A stretch of 64,000 nucleotides of DNA from Bacillota bacterium (GTDB lineage: Bacteria > Bacillota > Clostridia > Acetivibrionales > DSM-1351), in assembly GCA_023444055.1 (NCBI GenBank), contig JAEZRV010000008.1, positions 93,658 to 157,657 of the forward strand, in the 5' to 3' direction. Below the pieces are notes generated by a model. That model did no database searches. It was given only the letters and a program-made list of their open reading frames with translations, and had not been told where the DNA came from. Position numbers and translations under genes: made by a program. The first letter of the stretch is position 1, and the number at the start of each line of letters is the position of its first letter. Shown piece after piece: positions 1 to 9,242 of this stretch.

Positions 1-573
1 GGGCTTTCTTGGGGAGGCCAGGTAGTTAAAGTGTCTATATGGGATGTTGCAAAAAGCGTACTTATTTATTTGGGAATACCTTTTTTAGCAGGCTTTATTA
101 CAAGGTTCACATTAGTTAGAGTAAAAACAAAGGAATGGTATGAGAAAAAATTTATTCCTAAAATATCACCACTAGCGTTAATAGCTTTGTTATATACTAT
201 AGTTATTATGTTTATTACTAAGGGTGAACAGATTATTAATAATCCGCTTGACGTAATTAGAATTGCGATACCACTATTAATATATTTCGCAATTATGTTT
301 TTTGTTAGCTTTTATATGTCATACAGGGGTGGCTTTAAATATGATCAGACAGTGACCTTGTCATTTACAGCGGCTAGTAATAACTTCGAGCTTGCAATAG
401 CGGTTGCTGTCGCAGTGTTTGGCATTTCTTCAGACGTTGCATTTACAGCAGTTATAGGTCCTTTGGTTGAGGTGCCTGTTATGATTGGTTTAGTAAATTC
501 TGCATTAATTTTCAAAAGGAAATATTTTGATGAAACTGGCACTCCAAAAGCTAGAATTAAAAGAGGTGCTTAG
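1..573 (+). CDS. arsB: ACR3-family arsenite efflux transporter, C-terminal part
   Basis: The reading frame is open from base 1, so this is the last 190 residues of a gene that begins outside the window. It is very hydrophobic, with about five predicted membrane segments. The segment with TAASNNFELAIAVAVAVFG followed by a helix ending near PVMIGLVN is typical of the C-terminal half of ACR3/BASS-fold carriers, which export arsenite across the cytoplasmic membrane using the proton motive force. The arsenate reductase gene 170 bp downstream supports the assignment. The N-terminal half, including the functional cysteine of the family, is not visible. An internal GTG at 31 is not the true start. 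Confidence 0.85.
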   Translation, partial: GLSWGGQVVKVSIWDVAKSVLIYLGIPFLAGFITRFTLVRVKTKEWYEKKFIPKISPLALIALLYTIVIMFITKGEQIINNPLDVIRIAIPLLIYFAIMFFVSFYMSYRGGFKYDQTVTLSFTAASNNFELAIAVAVAVFGISSDVAFTAVIGPLVEVPVMIGLVNSALIFKRKYFDETGTPKARIKRGA

Positions 574-625
574 ATTAAAAGCTCAAAAATAAAGTTTGTA
601 CGAACATGGTGCGTTTTTGAGCCAC

Positions 626-645
626 AAAAACCACAAGTGGTTTTT
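626..645. repeat. CCACaaGTGG hairpin repeat, copy 1
   Basis: A perfect 9-bp inverted repeat (AAAAACCAC, AA, GTGGTTTTT) lies in the gap between the ACR3 gene and arsC. The same 20 bases recur at 29704-29723 and a relaxed copy is at 29639-29662, again upstream of a gene with the palindromic leader motif. It may be a dispersed intergenic element or a terminator-like stem; the following T-run is short. Confidence 0.6.
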
Positions 646-713
646 GACGGTGTGTTTGTAATGGAACTGTGAAAAAAGCGGAGGTTCTCTGCCGAAGTCT
701 TTTCAAAATTTCT

Positions 714-743
714 GTACACAAATGGAGTGTGGGAGGTTAATAT
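714..743 (+). promoter_or_regulatory. Recurrent leader/RBS motif before arsC (degenerate copy)
   Basis: The bases directly before the arsC ATG (AATGGAGTGTGGGAGGTTAA within this span) match the 3' half of a leader motif found before four other genes in the window, at 29757, 37621 (minus), 47648 and 61420. The strong GGGAGG ribosome-binding site lies within it. The upstream palindrome arm is poorly conserved in this copy. Confidence 0.45.
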
Positions 744-1151
744 ATGACAAATAAAATAAAAGTTGCATTTATTTGTGTTCATAACTCATGTCGTTCACAG
801 ATGGCGGAAGCTATATCAAAACTAATTGCAGCCGACAGCTTTGAAGCTTATTCTGCTGGTACTGAAACAAAGCCGCAGATTAATCAGGAAGCGGTGGCTG
901 TTATAAAAAAATTATATGGTGTGGATATGAACGCCACGCAAAAATCGAAATTAATATCAGATATTCCAGCTGTTGATGTTGTAATTACTATGGGCTGCAA
1001 TGTAAATTGTCCTTTGTTGCCTTGCAAATACAGAGAAGACTGGGGACTTGAAGACCCAACAGGTAAGGAAAAAGAGGAATTTATAAAGGTTGCAAAAATA
1101 ATAGAAGAGAAGGTGCTGGAGCTGAAAAGCAGGGTTAAGGGTTTGATATAA
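744..1151 (+). CDS. arsC: Arsenate reductase (thioredoxin-type, LMW-phosphatase fold)
   Basis: A cytoplasmic enzyme of 135 aa that reduces arsenate to arsenite for export by the ACR3 pump upstream. The N-terminus has the phosphatase P-loop C-X5-R (Cys11, Arg17 in CVHNSCRS). The C-terminal half has further cysteines at 85, 89 and 94 followed by DWGLEDPTG, the redox relay region of the family. Length is normal. The ATG is preceded by GGGAGG with 7-nt spacing. It is probably the last gene of the ars operon, since a hairpin follows at 1176. Confidence 0.9.
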   Translation: MTNKIKVAFICVHNSCRSQMAEAISKLIAADSFEAYSAGTETKPQINQEAVAVIKKLYGVDMNATQKSKLISDIPAVDVVITMGCNVNCPLLPCKYREDWGLEDPTGKEKEEFIKVAKIIEEKVLELKSRVKGLI

Positions 1152-1175
1152 TATATCCGGTGTCTACCGATTCCC

Positions 1176-1211
1176 AAGCTTCAGAAGGAGTAAAAACTCC
1201 ACCTGAAGCTT
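1176..1211 (+). terminator. Hairpin after arsC
   Basis: Arms AAGCTTCAG and CTGAAGCTT enclose a second small stem GGAG/CTCC. The position 25 bp after the arsC stop fits an operon terminator, although the T-tract that follows is weak. Confidence 0.55.
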
Positions 1212-1577
1212 AAACTTTGTTAAGGTGAATTAATATTATATAGTTTTGTACAGAAATAAATACGACTTTTTCCATGTTGAATAAAAAATAATCTATTCTT
1301 TCTCATGACAAATCAAATTAAGGAACTACCAGTTTATTGTAAATAAAGGTTTTTATATTTCCCACTGCTCTTAATATATAAATAAAAGTTTAAGTTCGAG
1401 TCTAGGCGATTAATATGCCTAGTACTTTAAATTCTCCCAATCTTACTATTTCTAAACTTTACAAGAATTTTGGAATATATTAAGCAAAGAGAGTTAATCA
1501 TTTAGATATTAATGATGTTTTTGAGATGTTGAACTATTGTGTTGAATTCCTAATAATCATTTAGTAAACTAGAGTAG
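1212..1577. other. Noncoding, decayed stretch
   Basis: No intact reading frame, RNA gene or clear regulatory element is visible here. Composition is AT-rich with scattered stops in all frames. The next readable protein segment (1578 onward) begins without a start signal, so this stretch probably contains the eroded 5' part of that gene. Confidence 0.4.
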
Positions 1578-1946
1578 TATCGAGAGAATGAATTTTTGTT
1601 TGTTGAGGTTAAATCAAGTTCGCCTCAACCGACAGTTGAAAACAAAGAAAAATTTGATAAATATATTAATGAAATATCACAAAAGTTTTCACATTCATTT
1701 AATATGTATTTGTCTGCAATTTTAAAGCGGAATTGCTTTGATGAACTGCCTAAATCCTTAATACATATTGAGAGCAATAAAGCTGTGTTTAAATTTATTT
1801 TGATTATTAAGGGACATAAAATTGAATGGCTCCAACCCCTTAAAGATGCAATTTATAAAAACTTGCTCTATCATAATAAAATTTGGAATTGTCATGTAGT
1901 ATTAATGAATGAAGAATTGGCAAAAGGCTATAAATTGGTTAAATAG
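1578..1946 (+). pseudogene. 5'-truncated fragment of a hypothetical protein
   Basis: A frame of about 122 codons, open after a stop at 1575-1577, reads ENEFLFVEVKSSSPQP and ends at 1946. There is no ribosome-binding site; the first possible start is a TTG at 1596. The E-V-K sequence in a predicted beta strand resembles the E-x-K end of a PD-(D/E)XK nuclease core, but nothing else confirms this. I regard it as the surviving C-terminal part of a larger gene. It could also be a small hypothetical gene. Confidence 0.4.
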
Positions 1947-2333
1947 CGGTAAAAATATTAGGGGATTGACTTAAAGTAAATATAAGATACTTTTAATATC
2001 AGCAAGCTATTAAAAATAGTAAAACAGCGTACATATAGTGAAGAATCTGTATTATCTCATTTTTTCAATATTATATACCTAGAAAATTTAATAGTTGTAT
2101 ATGCTACTATCATATCATATAAACGGCTCTTTAGATGGGTTTTGTACATTTTAAGAAAAAACCTATAATCCAATGTTCCAAGTAAAACTTGATTTTTAAA
2201 GTATAGTGATTATTAAGAAATATTAATCTTTTTAATCTAAAGCGTCTTACAATGGAAAATCCACATTAATATTAAACCCACTTTTCGCCATCGTAGCAAA
2301 AGAAATTTTCCATCCTAATTTCATCACTCTGCT
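1947..2333. other. Noncoding stretch, nothing recognised
   Basis: AT-rich sequence with frequent stops in all frames and no tRNA, riboswitch or repeat that I can identify. It separates two gene fragments. Confidence 0.4.
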
Positions 2334-2696
2334 TTACATATTACTAAGACCAATACTTTTCTTTATATTCTTGCAGCCTACTCCGTCATCTATAATATAT
2401 AAGGATATCATATCGTCTGAAAGCTTTAGTATTATACTGACGTTTGTTGCCTTACCATGTCTGAGTGAGTTTGTAAGTGCCTCCTGACATATTCTATAGA
2501 TTGTATTATTATAGAGTTGCATATTGTTTTCTTCATTTTCAAATACTGAAAAATCTGCTAGAACTCCTGTTTTTTCAAAGTCAATTACCAGGTGATTTAT
2601 TCCTTTTACTATTCCATATTCTCCTTGATCTTCAGATATTATACCCAGGACTGATTTTTTAAGCTGGTTGTGTCCCTTTAACGCAGCATCCTTCAT
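2334..2696 (-). pseudogene. Fragment of a NarX/DesK-type sensor histidine kinase
   Basis: The 120 aa frame contains only the ATPase end of a kinase. It has an N-box (CQEALTNSLRHGKAT), a G1-box (IIDDGVGC) and then stops at GLSNM, where an intact protein would continue through the G2 region. The dimerisation/phosphoacceptor helix and any sensor domain are missing upstream, where stops interrupt the frame. No response regulator is adjacent. The fragment cannot be a functional kinase and is best read as a relic. Confidence 0.7.
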
Positions 2697-3503
2697 TTCA
2701 TTAAGCTGACTATTTCTATAGTATCACTATCAATATTTGCATTTTGATGCAAATATCCAGTAAAAGTCCTAGATGAAGGCACTGGTTATATATAAAATGC
2801 ACATGATTCTATTATCTGTTTTTTTGCCTAGTAAATAATTTTAATACTGATATTTCTATGTTTTTATATTGTATTTTGATGACCTAGCCGTACGGCAATG
2901 AAGATAAGCCCTTTAGGGCTAATGCTATAAACTTAATATGTAAAAACATGGCTTGGGTGAAAAATCAAAAATTTGTCTAAACGCAAAAACACTTGACTTT
3001 TTAAAAGTTGCCCAATAATCGAAAAGGATACATTAACATGTATATCTTTTAAATTATTGGTGAGAATATGAAGCTTTTTAAGAGAAATTTAAAAGTATTA
3101 AAGAAACAGTAAATAGCTATGAATTTTTGTTTTCAGCAAGATATAGTTCTGAAGATTTTAGTAGATAAGGATAAAAGAATCTGAGAATCACATATGACTT
3201 TGAAATAAAAAGATGTCTGTTTCTTTGAGAGAGGTATGCTATAAGAAAAAACTATTCTTAAACATATTCATGCAAGCATCAAGAAATACTGATATTATGA
3301 GACATATTTCTACTTGTCAATTTGTAAGGTGAATTTTCACATATGAGGCAGAGTAGAGCTCTTTTACTCAAAAATTCATAAGCTGACTACCACATAGTAC
3401 ATCACCATAGTATTTACAAAAATAAATATTAGTGCTAAAATTAACAAAAATAATATATACATGTAAAAAATGTAATAAATGCATTGCGCAATTAGGAGGT
3501 ATT
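2697..3503. other. 807-bp noncoding stretch with small hairpins
   Basis: No intact gene is present. Two small inverted repeats stand next to each other, GCCGTACGGC at 2887-2896 and AGCCCtttaGGGCT at 2907-2920. Around 3070-3160 a broken frame reads MKLFKRNLKVLK and, one frame over, ETVNSYEFLFSARYSSEDFSR, which looks like an eroded coding sequence (perhaps a transposase start, not proven). The strong RBS AGGAGG at 3494-3499 belongs to the PKS gene. Confidence 0.4.
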
Positions 3504-6500
3504 ATGAAGGATTTAATTGCAGTTACTGGAATAGGAGCACTATTTCCTGATGCTATTAATTTAAGTGAATACTGGAGCAATATTATTGACCGCAAGGATT
3601 CTATAAAGGATATTTCTTCTGATTTTTGGAAATTAGAGGATTTTTATGATATTGACCCTTCAGCAAAAGACAAAACATACAGTTATAAAGCTGGTGTTGT
3701 ATCCTCTGTAGATTTCGATTCTGTTGAATTTGGAATTCCGCCTAAGGTGATGGAGTCTATAGCTGTAGATCAGATATTTGCTTTAGTAGTTGCAAAACAG
3801 GCATTAACAGATGCCTGTGTTATTGGAGAAAAGTCTTGTCCTGTTAATAGGGATAAGGTAGGAGTGATTTTGGGAGCAGGTATAGGGAAAACTGCATTTT
3901 CATTAAGTCAGCGCCTACAAGTTCCTAAAATACGTAAAATACTTATTAACAGCGGGGTTCCAGAAAAAATGACCGATAGGATCATAAGTAGAATTCAGGA
4001 TTCCGAAGTAGAATGGAGTGAAGCAAGTAATCCAGGCTATCTGGCAAATGTTGTCGCAGGAAGGATTTCAAACAGGTTTGACTTTACAGGTACGAACTGT
4101 ACAGTAGATGCTGCTTGTGGGAGCAGTTTAGCAGCACTTAAGTATTCTATTCATGAATTACAATCACGAGATTGCGATATAGTACTAACAGGAGGTGTAA
4201 ATCTGGATTGCAGTCCTTTTTCTTTTGTATCATTTTCAAAAACCCCTGCTATAAGCAAATCTAGTATTTGCCGCCCGTTTGACAATAATTCAGATGGTAT
4301 GATTTTAGGAGACGGTGTTGGTATGGTTGTGTTAAAAAGATTGAGCGATGCTGAGCGGGATGGTGACAGGATTTATGCTGTAATTCGTTCAGTAGGGTCA
4401 TCAGGGGACGGTAAAGCAAAAAGTATATTTGCGCCAAGCAAGGAAGGCCAGATTAGTGCACTGGAAAGGGCGTACGAGAATGCGGAGATTGAACCAAAAT
4501 CAATCGGTCTTATAGAAGCTCATGGTACAGGTACATCAGTTGGTGATGCATGTGAAGTGGATTCACTTATTTCTTTTTTTAACTCTAATCAGGCGGCTGG
4601 AGAGTCTATAGCATTGGGAAGTGTAAAGAGTCAGATCGGACATACTCGTCTGAGTGCAGGTATAGCGGGTATGATAAAAACTATAATGGCCTTGCACCAT
4701 AAAGTACTTCCTCCAATGATAAATGTTACTAGTCCGCTTCCAGTGCTGGAGGGTTCTCCTTTTTATGTTATTAACAAAGCACGCCCGTGGATAGTTAACC
4801 AAAACAATCCAGTTAGGCGTGCAGCAGTTAGCGCGTTTGGATTTGGAGGTACAAATTTTCATGTAGTACTTGAGGAATATCAGAAGGAGCAAACAGAAAG
4901 ATACCGTATTCAGAATGTTCCGACTGAAATTGTTTTATTTGCAAATTCCAAGACGGAATTAATCCAAGTTTGTTTAAATTCTGTAGAAAAAATAAAAGAA
5001 GGCGGCAGGGCTGCTCTTATAAGCTTATCTCAAATTGGAACATCAATTCCTGAGAATGCTCATAGAGTTGGATTTGTAGCAAGTGATACTGATGAAGCAT
5101 GTTCTATTTTAGAAAAAGCAGCCTCTCTTCTTGAGAGTGATGACAGAGAAAAATGGATATATCACTCACAAGGTATTTATTATCGTTGCAAAGCCGTTGG
5201 AGTTGACTCAAAAGTTGTAGCTTTATTTCCTGGACAAGGCTCACAATATGTAGATATGTTTAATGAATTAGCAATAAATTATCCAGAGATGCGAAAAATG
5301 TTTGAAATTGTTGATGATGAACTTATTAGAAGCAATAATCCGTCTATTTCGTCTATTGTCTACCCTGTATCAATATATGATAAAAAGAGACAGGATGAGT
5401 ATAAAAGTAAGTTAAATGACACGCATTTTACTCAGCCTGCTTTGGCCGCAGTTTGTGGAGGCTTGTACAGGGTTCTTTGCAATAGAGGTTTTAAAGCGGA
5501 TATCTTTTTGGGACATAGCTTTGGTGAACTGACTTCTCTTTGGGCTGCTGGCGCTATTGATGATGAATTGTTTGCTAGGCTGTCTGTTTTACGTGGTTCA
5601 TTAATGTCTGGAGAGCAACAGGACGGAACAGATAATGGAGCAATGCTAGCTATTCAAAAAGATTTAAATACAGTAAAAGAACTAATTTCTAACTTTGATT
5701 CTGTATACATAGCCAATGAAAATTCAGATTCACAAATAGTGATTTCTGGAAGTAGCAGCCAAATAGATGAATTAAGCAACGTATTAAATGAAAAGGGCAT
5801 TTCAAATAAAAAGCTTAAAGTATCTGGAGCATTTCATTCACCATTTATGAAAAAACCTCAGGAAGCATATTCAAAAATAGTATTATCTAATCAATTTAGT
5901 AATATTACAAATACAGTATATTGCAACGCAACTGCAAAACAATACCCTTACAAGGCAGAGCCTATTAAAAAGATTTTTGCAAATCAGATTACTCAGCCGG
6001 TTTTATTTAAAACTGCGATAGAAAATGCATATTCTGACGGTGGCAGAATTTTTGTGGAAATTGGCCCTAAAAAGGTACTGAGCTCACTAGTAGAGCAAAT
6101 TTTAGGAACAGATGAATGTGAGATTGTAAGTATAAATCCACTACAATCTGAAAAATCAGAACTTCAGTTTAGGCAGGCAATGGTTAGACTTAAGGTTCTT
6201 GGCTTTAATCTAAAAGATGATTTGTATCAAAAACCAAACATAAAGATAAATAAAGAAAAATCTAAGTCTAGTCAAACAGTTAAACCTACTTTATTTTTTA
6301 CTCAAGAGAAAGATCAAATAATTAAAAAGGCTACAGATACTGTGGATATTATTGACCCAGTAACAGTTCAAGTTAAAGAACCTGTAGCAAAATGTTTTAA
6401 TGGTGGAGGCGAAGATGTTATGTACAAAGATAAGTCAAAAATTGAAGATGTGAATAATAGAACTATAATGAAGAGTGAACAAGAAAATAACGTTGATAGT

Positions 6501-7619
6501 TATAACCCATTTCAAACCATATATAATATCCAGACTTTAAATAGTTCTGTGTTCCAACAATTTGTAAAAAATCAGCAAACTCAATTGGATGTTCTAAAAG
6601 AAATATCCAAGGATCAAACGTCTACACTCGAATCCTTAAAAGGTAGCCCTATGCTTTCGGATGCGATGTCTGTAGCAAAAAGGTATATTGATATTTCTGA
6701 GAGTCTTCAAATTAATAGTATCAATGCGTACAAGATGTTCTTCTCTGAACAGGGACGTTTGCTTGATCATTTAACAAATGGTTTTACACAACCATCTGTT
6801 GAACAAAGTACCTTCTATCCAGAAAAAATGCCGCAGATACAACAATTAGAACCGTTTAATAGAATTTCAATAGACTTCATAGAGCAGGAAAAAGAGAAGG
6901 TTAATGAAAAAGCGAAATATAGTGAAAAAGAGATTTTGCCTGTAGCTGTGATTGAGAATAAAGTAGAACCTAAGAAACCAATAATGCAAAAGTCTAATTA
7001 TATAGATTATTCCAAGTTAGTGTTCTCGGTAATTAGTGAAAAAACAGGTTATCCAGATGACATGCTAGACATGGATATGGAATTAGAAACGGATTTGGGT
7101 ATTGATTCAATAAAACGTGTGGAAATATTCTCAGCTTTAAGTAACCGTATTTCAATCGGATTTGCCCAAGAGGATGTTGAAAAATTATCAGGTTCGGCAA
7201 CAATTAGGCAAATAGCAGATTATCTTGGCAAACGGGATAATGGTGATGCAATTGAAGATGAAGTTGCTTGCATCCAAGAAACAACTGTTCTTTATGATGA
7301 AGAACTAAAGACAATTTTCCTTAAAATTATCAGTGAGAAAACAGGATATCCTGATGATATACTCAATCTTGATATGGATATGGAAACGGATTTGGGTATT
7401 GATTCAATAAAACGTGTGGAAATATTCTCAGCTCTAAGCAATCAGATTCCCGGAGGATTTGTACAGGATGATGTTGAAACACTTACAACTTTTTCAACAT
7501 TACAAATGGTAATGGACTTTTTTGCTTCAAAGAGAGAAAATGTTCAGGAACGGACTATTAAACGATTTGAGGTTGAAAAGAAGGATATAAGTGAGGGCTT
7601 AAAAAAAAACGAATTTTAA
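3504..7619 (+). CDS. PfaA-like polyketide/PUFA synthase: KS-AT-ACP-ACP
   Basis: 1371 aa, starting at the ATG 5 nt after TTAGGAGG; an upstream in-frame start lacks a ribosome site. Domain order: ketosynthase (about 1-430; Cys205 in VDAACGSS, EAHGTGT, KSQIGHT), acyltransferase (about 560-900; Ser672 in GHSFGE), a low-complexity linker, then two acyl carrier proteins with phosphopantetheine serines at about 1202 and 1301 (both DLGIDSIKRVE). This is the PfaA order of polyunsaturated fatty acid and heterocyst-glycolipid synthases, except that the usual fused KR is encoded by the next gene in the -1 frame. It would load malonyl units and condense them iteratively in the cytoplasm. A run of nine A just before the stop forms a slippery site. 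The product is unknown. Confidence 0.9.
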   Translation: MKDLIAVTGIGALFPDAINLSEYWSNIIDRKDSIKDISSDFWKLEDFYDIDPSAKDKTYSYKAGVVSSVDFDSVEFGIPPKVMESIAVDQIFALVVAKQALTDACVIGEKSCPVNRDKVGVILGAGIGKTAFSLSQRLQVPKIRKILINSGVPEKMTDRIISRIQDSEVEWSEASNPGYLANVVAGRISNRFDFTGTNCTVDAACGSSLAALKYSIHELQSRDCDIVLTGGVNLDCSPFSFVSFSKTPAISKSSICRPFDNNSDGMILGDGVGMVVLKRLSDAERDGDRIYAVIRSVGSSGDGKAKSIFAPSKEGQISALERAYENAEIEPKSIGLIEAHGTGTSVGDACEVDSLISFFNSNQAAGESIALGSVKSQIGHTRLSAGIAGMIKTIMALHHKVLPPMINVTSPLPVLEGSPFYVINKARPWIVNQNNPVRRAAVSAFGFGGTNFHVVLEEYQKEQTERYRIQNVPTEIVLFANSKTELIQVCLNSVEKIKEGGRAALISLSQIGTSIPENAHRVGFVASDTDEACSILEKAASLLESDDREKWIYHSQGIYYRCKAVGVDSKVVALFPGQGSQYVDMFNELAINYPEMRKMFEIVDDELIRSNNPSISSIVYPVSIYDKKRQDEYKSKLNDTHFTQPALAAVCGGLYRVLCNRGFKADIFLGHSFGELTSLWAAGAIDDELFARLSVLRGSLMSGEQQDGTDNGAMLAIQKDLNTVKELISNFDSVYIANENSDSQIVISGSSSQIDELSNVLNEKGISNKKLKVSGAFHSPFMKKPQEAYSKIVLSNQFSNITNTVYCNATAKQYPYKAEPIKKIFANQITQPVLFKTAIENAYSDGGRIFVEIGPKKVLSSLVEQILGTDECEIVSINPLQSEKSELQFRQAMVRLKVLGFNLKDDLYQKPNIKINKEKSKSSQTVKPTLFFTQEKDQIIKKATDTVDIIDPVTVQVKEPVAKCFNGGGEDVMYKDKSKIEDVNNRTIMKSEQENNVDSYNPFQTIYNIQTLNSSVFQQFVKNQQTQLDVLKEISKDQTSTLESLKGSPMLSDAMSVAKRYIDISESLQINSINAYKMFFSEQGRLLDHLTNGFTQPSVEQSTFYPEKMPQIQQLEPFNRISIDFIEQEKEKVNEKAKYSEKEILPVAVIENKVEPKKPIMQKSNYIDYSKLVFSVISEKTGYPDDMLDMDMELETDLGIDSIKRVEIFSALSNRISIGFAQEDVEKLSGSATIRQIADYLGKRDNGDAIEDEVACIQETTVLYDEELKTIFLKIISEKTGYPDDILNLDMDMETDLGIDSIKRVEIFSALSNQIPGGFVQDDVETLTTFSTLQMVMDFFASKRENVQERTIKRFEVEKKDISEGLKKNEF
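7086..7136 (+). repeat. 51-bp perfect direct repeat, ACP copy 1
   Basis: These 51 bases, encoding ETDLGIDSIKRVEIFSA, are identical to 7383-7433. The repeat lies in the first ACP domain, 297 nt (99 codons) from its partner. Flanking ACP sequence has diverged, so identity at synonymous sites points to recent duplication or gene conversion. Confidence 0.9.
7383..7433 (+). repeat. 51-bp perfect direct repeat, ACP copy 2
   Basis: Second copy of the 51-bp sequence at 7086-7136, covering the phosphopantetheine-attachment helix of the second ACP. Recombination between the copies would add or remove one ACP in frame. Confidence 0.9.
7593..7619 (+). promoter_or_regulatory. Candidate programmed -1 frameshift (slippery) site
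   Basis: Codons TTA AAA AAA AAC at 7599-7610 contain the canonical -1 heptamer A AAA AAC in the correct phase, inside a run of nine A. The zero-frame stop follows at 7617-7619. The -1 frame is open from the heptamer straight into the KR gene. A purine-rich GAGGG at 7593-7597 lies a few bases upstream and could act as an internal Shine-Dalgarno stimulator. Slippage would give a KS-AT-ACP-ACP-KR protein of about 1903 aa. Confidence 0.6.
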
Positions 7620-7630
7620 GTAGTGGAAAC

Positions 7631-9214
7631 TTGATTATAATAAGAGATAATTCAGGAGTTGCTGAAAAACTAGCAGGGATAATGAGTGAAAAAGGATATC
7701 ACCCTATACTAGTATCCTTGCCATTGTATGATAAACAGGTTGAGAACAAGAAAAACTTTAATGAAAAAGAGGTATTTAAAAGAGACATTACAAGTTATGA
7801 GATAGCTTCTTTTGAAGAGGTTGCTATTGAAGAACTCTTTAGCAAGTTGAGTGAGAGTTATCAAGATATTAATGGTTTTATATATATATCACCAGTATTA
7901 GAAACGATTAAAAATAATATTGATTTTTTTCCACCTGAGGATAAGGCGAGGGTAAAAGAAGTTTTTTTAATTGCTAAACATTTTTATAAATATTTTTTAC
8001 AAAATAAACCTCAGCTTGACAAAAACTTTTTCCTAGCTGTTACAAGGATTGACGGTGAGCTTGGACTAGGAGGAAAGTTCCATGGAAATGCGATACAGGG
8101 TAGCTTCTATGGACTAATTAAATCATTGCAGCAGGAATGGGAAAATGTTTTTTGCAGGGCAATTGATATTCATCCTCAATGTGAAAATAAACTTGTTGCC
8201 GAATACATATTGGATGAATTAGAGGCATCAGATTCTGATAACATTGAGGTTGGCAGAGGAATGCATGGGGAGCGCATGACACTTAGATTAAAGGAAAGGT
8301 ATGGCATGCGACTTTCAAATAACTTGCCACAGAAGAAGGATGTATTTCTTATACCTGGGGGTGGTAGAGGAATTACAGCACAGTGTGCAATAGGTCTTGC
8401 AAGGGAGTACGGCTGTAAGTTCCTTTTATTAGGAAGAACGGTGCTAAAGGATGAGCTTGATACATGGGCGTTAGGTAAATCAGAGAAAATAGAGTTACAG
8501 GAGTCTTTGATGAGTCACTTACGCAAAGAAGGGAAGAGTATAAAACCTGTAGATATTGAAAAACTACTGAGTTCTGCAATGAACCAAATTGAAATTAAGA
8601 AGACTATTTCGGAAATTAATGAGGCTGGTGGAGAAGCTATATATATGAGCTGTGATGTCACGGATGAAGAAGCAGTACAAAAATGTATCTTTAACGCAGA
8701 AACTGTCCTTGGCAAGATAACAGGTGTACTTAATGGTGCAGGTGTTTTAGCAGATAAAAAAATACAACGAAAAACGTCTGAAGATTTTGATAGCGTGTTT
8801 AATACAAAAATAAATGGTTTTGGAAATATTATAAAAAATATTGAACCTGATCAATTAAAATATTTATTCTTTTTTAGTTCAATTGCGGCATTTTTTGGTA
8901 GTGGAGGACAATGTGACTATTCAATGGCAAATGAAGTTTTAAATAAATTTGCACATGATTACAAGAGACTTTATCCGAATGCCCTTGTTTCTTCTATAAA
9001 CTGGGGACCATGGGATGGGGGAATGGTGAATGATACTCTAAAAATGCTTCTGCAATTGAAAGGAATCAAGGTTATACCTATTGAAACTGGAGTAAGATAT
9101 TTACTTGATGAAATTAAGTACGACAGAGGAATGAATAATTGTCAAATAGTAGTTAATTGCTTGGAACGAATGTATTTGAATGATGCAGCAAAAGGATTTA
9201 TGAAGTATAAATAA
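7631..9214 (+). CDS. Ketoreductase (KR) component of the PfaA-like synthase
   Basis: The frame gives up to 527 aa from a TTG at 7631, 11 bp after the previous stop and with only a weak ribosome site (GTGGAAAC). The first 230 residues match the structural half of a PKS ketoreductase. The catalytic half has the Rossmann motif IPGGGRGI (about 240-250), a serine pair near 416 (FFSSIAAFFG) and Tyr430 in CDYSMANE. It would reduce the beta-keto group on the ACP-bound chain using NADPH. In PfaA homologues the KR is the C-terminal domain of the same polypeptide; here it lies in the -1 frame with an open path from the slippery A-run. It may be made as a fusion, alone, or both. Confidence 0.85.
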   Translation: MIIIRDNSGVAEKLAGIMSEKGYHPILVSLPLYDKQVENKKNFNEKEVFKRDITSYEIASFEEVAIEELFSKLSESYQDINGFIYISPVLETIKNNIDFFPPEDKARVKEVFLIAKHFYKYFLQNKPQLDKNFFLAVTRIDGELGLGGKFHGNAIQGSFYGLIKSLQQEWENVFCRAIDIHPQCENKLVAEYILDELEASDSDNIEVGRGMHGERMTLRLKERYGMRLSNNLPQKKDVFLIPGGGRGITAQCAIGLAREYGCKFLLLGRTVLKDELDTWALGKSEKIELQESLMSHLRKEGKSIKPVDIEKLLSSAMNQIEIKKTISEINEAGGEAIYMSCDVTDEEAVQKCIFNAETVLGKITGVLNGAGVLADKKIQRKTSEDFDSVFNTKINGFGNIIKNIEPDQLKYLFFFSSIAAFFGSGGQCDYSMANEVLNKFAHDYKRLYPNALVSSINWGPWDGGMVNDTLKMLLQLKGIKVIPIETGVRYLLDEIKYDRGMNNCQIVVNCLERMYLNDAAKGFMKYK

Positions 9215-9242
9215 TAAGTAATTTAGGATTAGAGGGAACAAT

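Noticed and set aside
884..1177. 97-aa frame opposite arsC
   Set aside because: Shadow of arsC on the other strand, with no independent start signal. The same applies to the other antisense frames inside known genes.
2880..2925. Riboswitch formed by the two adjacent hairpins
   Set aside because: GCCGTACGGC and AGCCCtttaGGGCT do not fit the guanidine-II (ACGR loops) or c-di-GMP aptamers, and no gene with a start follows.
3060..3340. IS4-type transposase remnant
   Set aside because: Two short broken segments resemble a transposase N-terminus, but the match is too short and no inverted-repeat ends or target duplication could be found.
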